DNA of 64,000 bases from UBA5158 sp040389045 (GTDB lineage Bacteria; Pseudomonadota; Gammaproteobacteria; DSM-16500). Shown here piece after piece: positions 33,701 to 42,559 of the stretch. The notes beneath the pieces were generated by a model, which saw only the letters and a program-made list of their open reading frames with translations, was not told where the DNA came from and did not search any database. Positions within the stretch are counted from its first letter, which is position 1. Every line of letters starts with the position of its first letter. Position numbers and translations under genes: made by a program. The DNA lies in assembly GCA_040389045.1 (NCBI GenBank), contig JAZKAT010000023.1:62001-126000 (forward strand), read 5' to 3'.

Positions 33701-34557
33701 AGGTTATAAACTTCAAAAGCACTTTGCATTTTATAAATGTGATTATTATTCCAGCGCACCCAAAGTTTGGTGCTGGCCAGTCCCTGGGTAATTTGCAAAC
33801 CTTTCCAGCTTAATTTGCCAAACCATTGCGGCAGTGATAACCCTTCAAAATATAAATAAACATGACCATTCGCTTCGGGTAACTTGCGAATGTCACCATC
33901 CCAGCCTAAATGAACATCAACATTAACTGGCATTTCCTGGTTCAAGGTGGCGCTGCCATCAATAACATGATGGGTTGGTGAATTGCGCAGTGCCAGTGAT
34001 TTTAAAGTAATGGAGCGTGGTGGATAATGCTCAGGAATATAATGCACTTCGATATCTTTCAAAGCCAGACGGGGTTGCGAAAAAACCCAGTTAAAAATTA
34101 AATCCGCCTGCACGGAGTTGCCAGTAGCGGTATCTTGCATATTAACGGCGCCCAGGTTAGCCACTTCGAAATGGCCCTTATCCTGATGATGAACGGTCAA
34201 GTCAATACCTGACACAGTCAAACTCTGAATAAATATTTTGCGCGTCCAAATGGTGCGCCAGATATTAAAATCCACCTCCAGCCGGTCCATCTTCAAGGTC
34301 GGAGTTTGTTGCAGCAAATCCAAAATGGTAATACCTTCTAACGAAATTTGCGGTTGATAACCATGCCAGCGAATATTGATTTCCCGAATCAATACCGGAC
34401 GCCCCGCCTGCGCACTGACAAATTTTTCAAAATCGGCGCGGTGTTCCATCAAGACAGGAGTCAGCAATCGGGTAATACTCACTAGCAACGCCGCGAATAC
34501 AATACAGGTGGCCAGTACAAACCCCAGTTTATCCAAAATTCTGGTGAAAGTTTTCAT
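30721..34557 (-). CDS. yhdP: YhdP-family AsmA-like envelope protein
   Basis: 1278 aa from ATG 34557, which overlaps the rng stop in ATGA and has GAGGT upstream. One N-terminal membrane helix (LGFVLATCIVFAALLVSITRL) and a giant repetitive beta-rich periplasmic part, ending in the AsmA-like C-terminal region (FGEGKIINLSDSTNSKIGLG, IEGPVAAIAIKGRIGL, DLDLHMGVNAHVTGSLPLVA). AsmA-like proteins of this type form bridges moving phospholipid between the membranes. The order rng-yhdP after mreBCD is conserved in gammaproteobacteria. Confidence 0.9.
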   Translation of the reverse strand: MKTFTRILDKLGFVLATCIVFAALLVSITRLLTPVLMEHRADFEKFVSAQAGRPVLIREINIRWHGYQPQISLEGITILDLLQQTPTLKMDRLEVDFNIWRTIWTRKIFIQSLTVSGIDLTVHHQDKGHFEVANLGAVNMQDTATGNSVQADLIFNWVFSQPRLALKDIEVHYIPEHYPPRSITLKSLALRNSPTHHVIDGSATLNQEMPVNVDVHLGWDGDIRKLPEANGHVYLYFEGLSLPQWFGKLSWKGLQITQGLASTKLWVRWNNNHIYKMQSAFEVYNLELYSSVTKNAQMINRISGNLGWKIANNVQTFAGDEIYLDLPAHLWPATNFNVQATGDADDNLTLNNVKFNYADIADVKHFILMTSLLSDEQRKQLLQLGGEGEVTNFQAQLPADLKDVQHLSVSGTVQKFNIDAWQQFPAIKNFSGSGSWNGKEGSITLTSNKTSFNASHYFDGTIALANLTGDIKLSRDDAGTLTVNTKNLHIANADLVADVIADGSIPQNDSATVNINAKYAINNLAKLASYLPAKIMDPDLVVWLKNAFVSGQINAGTAVIQGNMKDFPFTANNGKFLVDSQIKDLDFNYGPHWPHLTHVNGELIFAGSAMKAEIHSATLLNIPVQDVHGEIPYIGDLGPQIVNVNTTINTDLANGLLYIRQSPLQKTIGKDFNGVVLTGPMQLKLSLSIPAKKPETATVLGTITTTSASMGLPAWKLIIDKLAGAVTFTEKSLTASNMQSEIFAAPATINITTADKSGQINIALASNISVNTLENWLNLSFNNIVQGATDYQVQLLLSPPSVHGADQLLINSNLQGVDINLPAPYAKKAVDPTVFQAAIDLNESKYVKIKLTYAKLLSAALSLQKDNQQLTLYGGEIKLGSNAANWQTAPGVLVSGQTSELDVATWEKYFDSFNNHDKNKPQNNFKLLRGIDLSANVLRVMNVSLHNAHVNASMNNTAWDVQMSSNEIGGSLTVPFNLEGATITGHLDHLTLDSKMAASKTARIDPRTLPAMVFTIDNASFDEMKFGHVNLNLQPFGNGIEFKELNINEPGLQLTATGQWTSGGTRLQGTVNTPRISEVLKDWGFNSANLIADSANFNFNLAWPGPPYAPSLGALGGTLNVKFGEGKIINLSDSTNSKIGLGKLLNIFSLSSIPRHLSFNSKDSTAGFNFDSMTGDFTFRNGSAYTENMRIEGPVAAIAIKGRIGLVAKDLDLHMGVNAHVTGSLPLVAAFAGGPIVGVATLVVDKVVTSQMSKVTSYDYTVTNSWANPVWQKASGGR

Positions 34558-36014
34558 TGGCACACCTCATTCCGGTCTGCCCACGGTAAAATCTGATATT
34601 GTTCCTGCACAAACGAATGCTCGGAACGTAATTTAATAACTTTTCCCAGTTGCGTTTCCAGGTCCGCTAACATCGTCGATTGTTCATTCATTAATTCCGC
34701 GGCGACCGCGGGCGATACTGCTACCACAAAACCTGGCCATTGAAATAATTTTGCGGCACGTTGCAGTTCACGAAAAATTTCATAGCAGATCGTGGCGACT
34801 GATTTAATGGAACCGCGTTTTTGGCATAGCGGGCATGGTAAACATAAAATATGTTCCAGACTTTCGCGCGTGCGCTTGCGGGTCATTTGCACCAGGCCAA
34901 GACTGGACAATTCACTAATCTGAGTACGCGCACTATCCTTCGCCATGGCAGCGGTCAAGGCAGTCAGCAAATGTTCTTTATGGGCTGCGTCACTCATGTC
35001 AATAAAATCGATAATGATGATGCCACCTAAATTGCGTAAGCGGATTTGTCGCGCAATCACTTCAACCGCTTCTAGATTAGTTCGAAAAATAGTTTGTTCT
35101 AAATTAATATGCCCTACGTACGAGCCAGTATTGACATCAATGGTGGTCATCGCTTCAGTCTGGTCAAACACTAAATGGCCGCCGGATTTTAAATTTATGT
35201 TACGCTGTAGCGCCCGCTGTAATTCATCTTCAACACCATAAAGATCGAAGATGGGGCTAGTCCCTTCATAAAATTCCACTCGCGACGCCAGCATGGGCAC
35301 ATAGCGTTCCGCGAAAGTGCGCATTTGCACGGCAGCCTCCAGATTATCAACTCGGATGTTCTCAACATCATAGCCGACCAAATCACGTAATACGCGTAAC
35401 ACTATTGGAATTTCCTCATAAACCATTGTCATTGGGCGCGCGGTTTTCGCCCGCTTCGCTACTTCTTTCCATAAAGTACTTAAAAATTCCTTTTCTGCAT
35501 CAATAGCTTCCTGGGTAACGTTTTCAGCCGCGGTCCGAAAAATAAAACCACCCTGCCGTGTTGGCGTAATCATTTCCATTAAACGCTTGCGTTCCCCCTC
35601 AGCAGAAATTTTTTGGGAAACTACAATTTGCTGGACCTGCGGCGTAAGCACCAGATAGCGCGAGGGAATGGTAAATTGCGTGGTTAAGCGCGCACCCTTC
35701 GTGCCTAACTGATCTTTGTAAACCTGCACCAGAATTTCCTGGCCTACCGTCAACAATTCTCGAATATCCTGCGCGGGCGGCGTGGCTGCGCTGCTCATGT
35801 CAGATATATGTAAAAACGCCGAGCGATCCAAACCAATATCAATAAACGCGGCTTGTATTCCTGGCAACAGTCTCGCGACGCGACCTTTGTAAATATTTCC
35901 TAACAGGCCATGTGAAATACTGCGCTCAATATGAATTTCCTGCAGTATGCCGCTTTCTAACAAAGCAACCCGCACTTCTCGTGGAGTCATGTTTACTAAA
36001 ATTTCTTGTGCCAT
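34554..36014 (-). CDS. rng: ribonuclease G
   Basis: 486 aa, the RNase G length (no RNase E C-terminal scaffold). S1 domain with GNIYKGRVARLLPGIQAAFI, the catalytic DNase I-like domain with DQTEAMTTIDVNTGSYVG and GGIIIIDFIDM, and the zinc-link CLPCPLCQKRG. Processes 16S rRNA 5' end and decays mRNA. Starts 38 nt after mreD, in the mreBCD-rng run. Confidence 0.96.
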   Translation of the reverse strand: MAQEILVNMTPREVRVALLESGILQEIHIERSISHGLLGNIYKGRVARLLPGIQAAFIDIGLDRSAFLHISDMSSAATPPAQDIRELLTVGQEILVQVYKDQLGTKGARLTTQFTIPSRYLVLTPQVQQIVVSQKISAEGERKRLMEMITPTRQGGFIFRTAAENVTQEAIDAEKEFLSTLWKEVAKRAKTARPMTMVYEEIPIVLRVLRDLVGYDVENIRVDNLEAAVQMRTFAERYVPMLASRVEFYEGTSPIFDLYGVEDELQRALQRNINLKSGGHLVFDQTEAMTTIDVNTGSYVGHINLEQTIFRTNLEAVEVIARQIRLRNLGGIIIIDFIDMSDAAHKEHLLTALTAAMAKDSARTQISELSSLGLVQMTRKRTRESLEHILCLPCPLCQKRGSIKSVATICYEIFRELQRAAKLFQWPGFVVAVSPAVAAELMNEQSTMLADLETQLGKVIKLRSEHSFVQEQYQILPWADRNEVCQ

Positions 36015-36052
36015 CTGCTGCGCTTATATAATCATTCGAATCGGGGTGCGGA

Positions 36053-36532
36053 CTATGGCGTGTTCGCCTTGCGCCGATAATCGCGCATGATCGTATAAAC
36101 CCACGGCCATAAGACCATGCTGGTTAACGAGGACGACCAGTACAGCCAGGTTTTTGGTAATTCACCAATAAAACCTTGCACACAAAATAAGATAAATTGA
36201 TAAAGCAGCACAAACAGGAATATCCACATGCCCTGTTGCAATACGGGGTACATGCGTAATTGAGTATGCAGGCGCGCCACAAAAAAAGTTACAATCGTCA
36301 GCGCCAACGCATGTTCCCCAAGCAGGGTGCCATTCAACACATCCAGTAAAATTCCCACTATCCAGGCAACGCCCACATTCACTCGATGGGGTGACGTTAT
36401 GACCCAGTAAATTAATACCATTAACACCCAGGCAGGCCGCAACCAGATAGTCCAGTCGGGCATGGGCAATAAAGTCAAAATGACTGCGACTAAAAATGAT
36501 AAAAACACTGGCAGCCAAAAATTCTGGTTCAT
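36053..36532 (-). CDS. mreD: rod shape-determining protein MreD
   Basis: 159 aa, five membrane helices (LPVFLSFLVAVILTLLPMPD, AWVLMVLIYWVI, VAWIVGILLDVLNGTLLGEH, HALALTIVTFFVARL, IFLFVLLYQFILF). GxxxDxxxGTLLGEHAL is the MreD signature. Member of the elongasome at the inner membrane. Its start overlaps the mreC stop by 4 nt (ATGA type). Confidence 0.94.
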   Translation of the reverse strand: MNQNFWLPVFLSFLVAVILTLLPMPDWTIWLRPAWVLMVLIYWVITSPHRVNVGVAWIVGILLDVLNGTLLGEHALALTIVTFFVARLHTQLRMYPVLQQGMWIFLFVLLYQFILFCVQGFIGELPKTWLYWSSSLTSMVLWPWVYTIMRDYRRKANTP

Positions 36533-37611
36533 TGCACCCTACCTTTATTAGTCGCAGATACCACGCTCTTATTCTGCGGTGTTTTGTTAATGGCAAGTAT
36601 TTCGGGTGCGGCAGGTGTTTTGTTAACAGCTGGTTTTTCATGCGTCGCAGGCGTTTTATTAGCGACAAGTTTATTGTCATGCGCCGCAGGCGTTTTGTTA
36701 GCAACCAGTTTTTCATGTGCCGGCAGTACTTTGTTAGCGACTAATTTGTCAGTGGATTCCTTGGTGACAGCGGCTTCGGCGATTTTTTGATTTTGGTTAG
36801 GCCATACCAATAAGACTTGACGGCTGCGATCAGCATGCGCGCTAGGCTGTACGTCAATCGTGGCAAACTGCATGCCGGGATCTTTATCGACGCTAATGAC
36901 CTGACCGACCGGATAGCCAGCAGGATAATTTTCACCGAGACCAGAAGTCACTAACATATCGCCTTCCTTGATATCCACGGTTTGCGGCACATTCACTAAA
37001 CGTAATTTTCCAGAATAACTGTCGCCTACCGCAATGGCCCTGATGCCGTTACGTGTAGTTTGAATAGGTACGCCACTGTGAGTGTCATTAATTAATAAAA
37101 CGCGGCTGGTGATGGGACCAATTTGAATGACTTTGCCCATAACACCGTTTGCATCCAATACCGGTTGGCCGATGAAGACGCCATCGTATAAGCCTTTATC
37201 CAAAGTCACTTGATTTACAAAGGGATCAGAATCAACCGCCAGTAACTGGGCAATCAACACTTTTCCCCGCACTTGGGCGGAGGAACGTAATAAGGCTTTG
37301 AGTTGGTTGTTTTCAGATTCTATTGCGAGCAGCCGTTGGACTTGCGCTTTTAAAAGTAATTGCTCGGCTTTCAAATCAATGCTTTCTTTGACTAAGGCAT
37401 CATGGGTGCTAATCATGCTGCCTAATTTATCGATTAATTGCACAGGATAACTAACACCATATTCCAGCATAGACAAGGGCATTGATAAGGCCGAACGCAC
37501 CTGCTGTACTCCAGTGCCTTCATGGTCCAGGACCATCATCAAAATTGCCATTCCCACCCAAAATATCGTCCGTAATCCTGATTGGGAGTCTTTGGTAAAT
37601 ATGAAGTTAAT
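36529..37611 (-). CDS. mreC: rod shape-determining protein MreC, probable ATT start
   Basis: 360 aa if translation begins at ATT 37611. The frame upstream of the first GTG (37557) encodes FIFTKDSQSGLRTIFWVGMA, exactly the N-terminal stretch and membrane helix of MreC (typically M..LF...S..LR then a helix ending LM..DH). No ATG, GTG or TTG exists between the stop at 37615-37617 and this stretch; GAGGG lies 7 nt before the ATT. The body has the coiled coil (DLKAEQLLLKAQVQRLLAIE) and beta domains (GVMGKVIQIGPITSRVLLIN, VTSGLGENYPAGYPVG). The last 90 residues are repeats of (K)LVANKTPAAHE type. Organises MreB, PBP2 and RodA. Confidence 0.9.
   Translation of the reverse strand: MNFIFTKDSQSGLRTIFWVGMAILMMVLDHEGTGVQQVRSALSMPLSMLEYGVSYPVQLIDKLGSMISTHDALVKESIDLKAEQLLLKAQVQRLLAIESENNQLKALLRSSAQVRGKVLIAQLLAVDSDPFVNQVTLDKGLYDGVFIGQPVLDANGVMGKVIQIGPITSRVLLINDTHSGVPIQTTRNGIRAIAVGDSYSGKLRLVNVPQTVDIKEGDMLVTSGLGENYPAGYPVGQVISVDKDPGMQFATIDVQPSAHADRSRQVLLVWPNQNQKIAEAAVTKESTDKLVANKVLPAHEKLVANKTPAAHDNKLVANKTPATHEKPAVNKTPAAPEILAINKTPQNKSVVSATNKGRVQ
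36560..36760 (-). repeat. tandem repeats encoding the MreC tail
   Basis: Five or six degenerate units of 13-16 codons with core (V/I)NKTPA or VANKTPA(A/T)HE, e.g. KLVANKVLPAHEK, KLVANKTPATHEK, PAVNKTPAAPEI. Repetition is visible in the DNA too, so the tail length is probably variable between strains. Confidence 0.7.
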
Positions 37612-37634
37612 ATTCTATCCCTCGGTCTTATTTT

Positions 37635-38684
37635 TTATTCTCTCATCAAAAAATCCACACCAACCGTATCAACCATTTCTAATGCTTTACCACCGCCTCG
37701 TGCTACACAGGTTAATGGTTCATCAGCGATTATCACTGGCAAGCCGGTTTCTTCCATGAATAAACGGTCGACGTTGCGTAATAATGCGCCGCCGCCGGTT
37801 AATACCATGCCGCGTTCGGCAATGTCCGCCGCTAATTCGGGTGGTGCTTGTTCCAATGCAGCCCTGATCGCGCCTAAAATTCCGGATAAGGGTTCTTGTA
37901 AAGCTTCCAGTATTTCGTTGCTGTTTAAGGTGAAGCTGCGTGGAATGCCTTCCGCCAGATTACGACCGCGCACTTCCATTTCACGGACTTCAGTGGCTGG
38001 ATACGCAGCGCCAATTTCATGTTTGATGCGTTCCGCAGTGGATTCACCGATTAATATTCCATAGTTACGACGTACGTAACTCACAATAGCTTCATCGAAA
38101 CGATCACCACCAATACGCACGGAAGCGGAATAAACAATACCACTTAAAGAAATGATGGCGACTTCTGTAGTACCACCGCCGATGTCCACCACCATAGAGC
38201 CGCGTGGTTCATCAACTGGCATGCCAGCGCCCATGGCCGCTGCCATTGGTTCTTCGAGTAGATACACTTCACGCGCGCCAGCACTGATTGCTGATTCACG
38301 GATCGCCCGACGTTCAACCTGGGTCGAGCCACAAGGCACGGAAACCAGTACGCGCGGACTGGGGCGCAGGAAACGGTTTTCATGAACTTTGTGGATGAAA
38401 TGCTGAAGCATTTTTTCCGTGACATAAAAGTCGGCGATAACACCATCTTTCATCGGACGGATGGCGGTAATATTGCCTGGGGTACGTCCTAACATCAGCT
38501 TGGCTTCGCTGCCTACTGCGGCAACATGTTTCTGGCTATGGTTATTGGCCGGGTTTTGACGAATGGCAACCACGGAGGGTTCATTCAAGACTATGCCTTT
38601 GCCGCGCACATAAATCAGCGTATTCGCGGTACCTAAATCAATGGATAAATCCGTGGAAAAATACCCTCTAATTCGTTTTAACAT
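37635..38684 (-). CDS. mreB: rod shape-determining protein MreB (actin homologue)
   Basis: 349 aa. SIDLGTANTLIYVRGKGIVL (phosphate 1), SMVVDIGGGTTEVAIISLSG (phosphate 2) and GMVLTGGGALLRNVDRLF (adenosine loop) are intact. Polymerises under the inner membrane to guide cell-wall elongation. AAAGGAAG precedes the ATG. The first gene of the run mreB-mreC-mreD-rng-yhdP; only 23 nt separate its stop from the proposed mreC ATT. Confidence 0.98.
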   Translation of the reverse strand: MLKRIRGYFSTDLSIDLGTANTLIYVRGKGIVLNEPSVVAIRQNPANNHSQKHVAAVGSEAKLMLGRTPGNITAIRPMKDGVIADFYVTEKMLQHFIHKVHENRFLRPSPRVLVSVPCGSTQVERRAIRESAISAGAREVYLLEEPMAAAMGAGMPVDEPRGSMVVDIGGGTTEVAIISLSGIVYSASVRIGGDRFDEAIVSYVRRNYGILIGESTAERIKHEIGAAYPATEVREMEVRGRNLAEGIPRSFTLNSNEILEALQEPLSGILGAIRAALEQAPPELAADIAERGMVLTGGGALLRNVDRLFMEETGLPVIIADEPLTCVARGGGKALEMVDTVGVDFLMRE

Positions 38685-38806
38685 ATGGTTTCAACTTCCT
38701 TTGTGGATTACGTTACGTATAGATGAATTCTAATAGAATAAAAATAAACTAGCCACAAGATAGTGAGAAAGTATAAGGAGTTTTGCAGATGAGTTTTATT
38801 GCCGCT

Positions 38807-39151
38807 TTAACGTGGTGTGTTTTTTAGACCAACGGGATGCGGGTCACTTCGCTTCAGCAACGGAGTTTCTAGCTCTAAATCTGAATGGGAGCGTTGCCTG
38901 GTAACCCCAAAAGTATTGTTATCGTTATGACGACTATTACTAAAAAGATTGAGCCTTGAGCAACCGGTCTTAATTGGTACAAAATTGCGGTAGACCACCC
39001 AACCCGTAAGCGCCAATGCGGAGCAGGCAAATAGCAAAAATCCTGCGGAAAAACCTGCTGAAGTTTTCTCACTATCCATCACTAATGCACTAAGCAATGC
39101 TTGGGTTTGGTTGGCGGTTAAAGTTTCGTTAGCGATCATTGATAAATTCAT
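38807..39151 (-). CDS. small single-pass membrane protein of unknown function
   Basis: 114 aa from ATG 39151, chosen because GAGGT lies 8 nt upstream; the frame is open for 24 more codons upstream without such a site. One membrane helix (about 37-57, GFSAGFLLFACSALALTGWV), then a polar tail with Arg, Asn and Ser (NLFSNSRHNDNNTFG) and SDLELETPLL. Not recognised. Stands between gatC (divergent) and mreB. Confidence 0.5.
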   Translation of the reverse strand: MNLSMIANETLTANQTQALLSALVMDSEKTSAGFSAGFLLFACSALALTGWVVYRNFVPIKTGCSRLNLFSNSRHNDNNTFGVTRQRSHSDLELETPLLKRSDPHPVGLKNTPR

Positions 39152-39365
39152 AGCTTGTGACCTCAAAACAGCAGATGTATAAATATTTGCTATTATAAAC
39201 CTTGTAAAATATTTTTGCATCATTTTTTAGATCGCGGTTATGCTTTCTTTGACCACATTAATTATTTAATGATCATTAAAAACCAGATGCTTTTATGTTC
39301 TCACCCGCAGTATAATTGCCGGTTCTTTTCTCACTTCTTATAAAAAAGACCTTAGGGAGCCAGTT

Positions 39366-39662
39366 ATGTCACTCACCACCGATGACGTCAAAAAAATCGC
39401 CCACCTTGCCCGGCTTGCCATCAGCGACCAGGAAATCAAGGCTTACACCGAACAGTTATCGGGAATACTAGACTTCGTGGAACAAATGAATCAGGTGGAC
39501 ACGGGTAACACCCAGCCCCTGGCGCATTCATTGGATATTTCACAACGGTTACGCAGTGACGGCGTGACTGAACCAGATAGACGCGCCGCTTACCAAGCGA
39601 TTGCTCCACAAGTTGAAGCGGGTTTATATCTAGTCCCACAAGTTATTGATGGCGGAGAATAA
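39366..39662 (+). CDS. gatC: Asp/Glu-tRNA amidotransferase subunit C
   Basis: 98 aa. LTTDDVKKIAHLARLAISD, EQLSGILDFVEQMNQVDT and PEPDRRAAYQAIAPQVEAGL-like end with FLVPQVI-type YLVPQVIDGGE. Small clamp subunit linking GatA and GatB. AGGGAG upstream. Overlap with gatA is avoided by one base. Presence of GatCAB implies Asn-tRNA or Gln-tRNA made by transamidation. Confidence 0.96.
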   Translation: MSLTTDDVKKIAHLARLAISDQEIKAYTEQLSGILDFVEQMNQVDTGNTQPLAHSLDISQRLRSDGVTEPDRRAAYQAIAPQVEAGLYLVPQVIDGGE

Positions 39663-39663
39663 C

Positions 39664-41109
39664 ATGCATAAAACTATCGCCGAATTAGGTAACGATCTTA
39701 AAACCAAAAAAATTTCCAGCGTGGAACTCACGCAGGAATTTCTTGACCGTATTAACCGTTTTGAAAATTTGAATAGCTTTATCACCGTGACTACCACACA
39801 GGCATTGATGCAGGCCAAAGCCGCCGATGCATTGCTTGCGCAAGGTAAAGCCGGCCCACTGACTGGCATTCCGATCGCGCATAAAGATATTTTCTGCACC
39901 CAGGGTGTTAAAACCAGTTGCGGTTCAAAAATGCTGGATAGCTATATTTCACCTTATGACGCCACGGTCATTGAAAAATTTAATGCCGCGGGTGCGGTGT
40001 TAATTGGCAAAACCAATATGGATGAATTCGCCATGGGGTCTTCCACTGAAAACAGCGCTTATGGGCCAGTTAAAAATCCGTGGCAACTGGATTTAGTACC
40101 GGGCGGTTCTTCGGGTGGCTCTGCAGCTGCGGTCGCTGCACATTTAGCACCCGGTGCAACTGGCACGGATACCGGCGGTTCAATCCGCCAACCAGCAGCC
40201 TTATCGGGTATCTGCGGCATGAAACCTACTTATGGCCGCGTCTCACGCTATGGCATGGTAGCTTATGCTTCCAGCCTGGACCAGGGCGGCCCTTTGGCAA
40301 AATCCGCCGAAGATATCGCGCTGATGTTAAATGTGATGGCGGGTTTTGACGCGCGTGATTCCACTAGCGTTGATTTGCCGGTGCCGGATTATACGGCTAC
40401 TTTAACTGAGAAAATCCATGGTTTGCGGATTGGTTTGCCCAAACAATATTTTGATAGTGGGTTAGATGCGGGTGTTGAAAAGGCCATTCAAGCTGCTATC
40501 AAAGAATATGAAGCCATGGGTGCGATAGTTCAGGAAATTAATTTACCGAATACCATGTTATCGATACCAGCTTATTATGTGATTGCGCCCGCTGAATGTT
40601 CTTCTAATTTGGCGCGTTATGATGGTGTGCGTTTTGGTTATCGCTGCAAAGACCCGGTTGATTTGGAAGATTTATACAAACGCTCGCGCAGTGAATCTTT
40701 GGGCCCGGAAGTAAAGCGTCGCATCATGATTGGCACTTACGCATTGTCCGCTGGTTATTACGATGCTTATTATTTAAAAGCCCAAAAAATCCGCGGCTTG
40801 ATTCGCAATGATTTTCTTGAAGCATTTAAAAAAGTAGATGTCATCATGGGGCCTACTGCGCCGACAACGGCATTTAAATTAGGCGAGAAAACCAACGATC
40901 CTATCAGTATGTATTTATCGGATATTTATACGATTGCGGTCAATCTCGCCGGCTTGCCCGCGATGTCAATTCCAGCGGGTTTCGTCAATGATTTACCAGT
41001 AGGCTTGCAACTTATAGGCAACTTTTTCAATGAAGCGCGGCTGTTAAACATCGCGCATCACTATCAAAAAGTCACTGACTGGCATACACGCACACCAAAG
41101 GGGTTTTAA
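39664..41109 (+). CDS. gatA: Asp/Glu-tRNA amidotransferase subunit A
   Basis: 481 aa from ATG 39664 (GGAG 8 nt upstream). Amidase signature with the Ser-cisSer-Lys triad: PIAHKDIFCTQGVKTSCGSK (Lys), VPGGSSGGSAAAVAAHLAPG and TGTDTGGSIRQPAALSGICG (nucleophile Ser in GGS). Releases ammonia from glutamine for GatB. Second gene of gatCAB. Confidence 0.98.
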   Translation: MHKTIAELGNDLKTKKISSVELTQEFLDRINRFENLNSFITVTTTQALMQAKAADALLAQGKAGPLTGIPIAHKDIFCTQGVKTSCGSKMLDSYISPYDATVIEKFNAAGAVLIGKTNMDEFAMGSSTENSAYGPVKNPWQLDLVPGGSSGGSAAAVAAHLAPGATGTDTGGSIRQPAALSGICGMKPTYGRVSRYGMVAYASSLDQGGPLAKSAEDIALMLNVMAGFDARDSTSVDLPVPDYTATLTEKIHGLRIGLPKQYFDSGLDAGVEKAIQAAIKEYEAMGAIVQEINLPNTMLSIPAYYVIAPAECSSNLARYDGVRFGYRCKDPVDLEDLYKRSRSESLGPEVKRRIMIGTYALSAGYYDAYYLKAQKIRGLIRNDFLEAFKKVDVIMGPTAPTTAFKLGEKTNDPISMYLSDIYTIAVNLAGLPAMSIPAGFVNDLPVGLQLIGNFFNEARLLNIAHHYQKVTDWHTRTPKGF

Positions 41110-41110
41110 G

Positions 41111-42547
41111 ATGGAATGGGAAACAGTAATAGGTCTGGAAATTCACGCGCAACTGTTGACAAAAAGTAAAATTTTTTCGGGTGCTTCAACCGCGTTTGGT
41201 GCTGAGCCAAATACTCAGGCGTGCGCGATTGATTTGGGCTTTCCGGGAGTGTTGCCGGTTTTGAATAAAGAAGCGGTAACGATGGCGATACGGTTTGGCT
41301 TAGGTGTGAACGCGGAAATTTCGAAAAAATCGGTGTTCGCGCGCAAAAATTATTTTTATCCGGATTTACCGAAAGGTTACCAGATCAGCCAGTATGAATT
41401 ACCCATTGTTGGCAAGGGCCAGATTGATGTGCTATTAGAAAATGGTGAAATGCTGCGGGTCAATATTACTCGTGCGCATTTGGAAGAAGATGCGGGTAAA
41501 TCCTTGCATGAAGATTTTCATAATATGAGTGGGATTGATTTGAATCGTGCGGGTACGCCCTTGCTGGAAATTGTTTCGGAACCGGATATGCGTTCCGCGA
41601 AGGAAGCGGTTGCGTATTTGAAGGCGATTCATTCGCTGGTGCGTTATCTGGAAATTTGTGATGGCAACATGCAGGAAGGGTCATTCCGTTGTGACGCGAA
41701 TGTTTCAGTGCGGCCTAAAGGTGAAACCAAATTGGGGACGCGCGCGGAGTTAAAAAATATTAATTCATTTCGTTTTGTCGAGCGCGCGATTAATTATGAA
41801 GTTGAGCGGCAGATTGCTTTACTTGAAAGTGGCGGCAAGGTGAAGCAGGAAACACGTTTGTTTGATTCTGTTAAAAATGAAACGCGTTCTATGCGCAGCA
41901 AGGAAGAAGCAAATGATTACCGTTATTTCCCTGATCCGGATTTATTGCCGTTGATTGTGACGGATGAATTAATCAAGGAAACGCTGGCGGTATTACCCGA
42001 ACTGCCCCACCAAAAGCGGCAACGTTTTATCGACCAATATTCGTTAAGCGCTTACGATGCCGGCATGTTAGTTAGCAGCCGCGCGCTGGGGGATTACTTT
42101 GAAACTGTGGTTAAAGAATCCGGCGCGCTAGCCAAGCTGGCGGCGAACTGGATCATGGGTGACTTATCGGCGTCTTTGAATAAAGATAATATTGAAATTA
42201 CCGAGAGTCCGGTAACAACCAGTCAACTCGCCTTATTATTGCAACGCATAGCTGACGACACGATTTCCGGCAAAATCGCCAAAACTGTTTTTGAAGCAAT
42301 GTGGAACGGCGAAGGCACCGCTGATGAAATCATTGAAAAACAAGGTTTGAAACAGGTCACCGATTCCGGCGCTATTGAACAATTAGTCGATAAAATCATC
42401 GCCGCCAATCCCGACCAAGTTGCCGATTACCGCGCCGGCAAAGAAAAACTCTTCGGCTTCTTCGTGGGCCAAGCCATGAAAGAATCCGGCGGCAAACTAA
42501 ACCCGCAACAATTGAATGAATTGTTGAAAAAGAAGCTGGCTGGGTGA
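41111..42547 (+). CDS. gatB: Asp/Glu-tRNA amidotransferase subunit B
   Basis: 478 aa, one base after gatA. WETVIGLEIHAQLLTKSKIF, YFYPDLPKGYQISQYELPIV, LEEDAGKSLHE, DLNRAGTPLLEIVSEPDM and DYRYFPDPDLLPL are GatB hallmarks; the C-terminal YqeY-like tail ends ESGGKLNPQQLNELLKKKL. Phosphorylates and amidates mischarged tRNA. A REP-A hairpin with a T-run follows and may terminate the operon. Confidence 0.98.
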   Translation: MEWETVIGLEIHAQLLTKSKIFSGASTAFGAEPNTQACAIDLGFPGVLPVLNKEAVTMAIRFGLGVNAEISKKSVFARKNYFYPDLPKGYQISQYELPIVGKGQIDVLLENGEMLRVNITRAHLEEDAGKSLHEDFHNMSGIDLNRAGTPLLEIVSEPDMRSAKEAVAYLKAIHSLVRYLEICDGNMQEGSFRCDANVSVRPKGETKLGTRAELKNINSFRFVERAINYEVERQIALLESGGKVKQETRLFDSVKNETRSMRSKEEANDYRYFPDPDLLPLIVTDELIKETLAVLPELPHQKRQRFIDQYSLSAYDAGMLVSSRALGDYFETVVKESGALAKLAANWIMGDLSASLNKDNIEITESPVTTSQLALLLQRIADDTISGKIAKTVFEAMWNGEGTADEIIEKQGLKQVTDSGAIEQLVDKIIAANPDQVADYRAGKEKLFGFFVGQAMKESGGKLNPQQLNELLKKKLAG

Positions 42548-42559
42548 CATTGTATAGAC

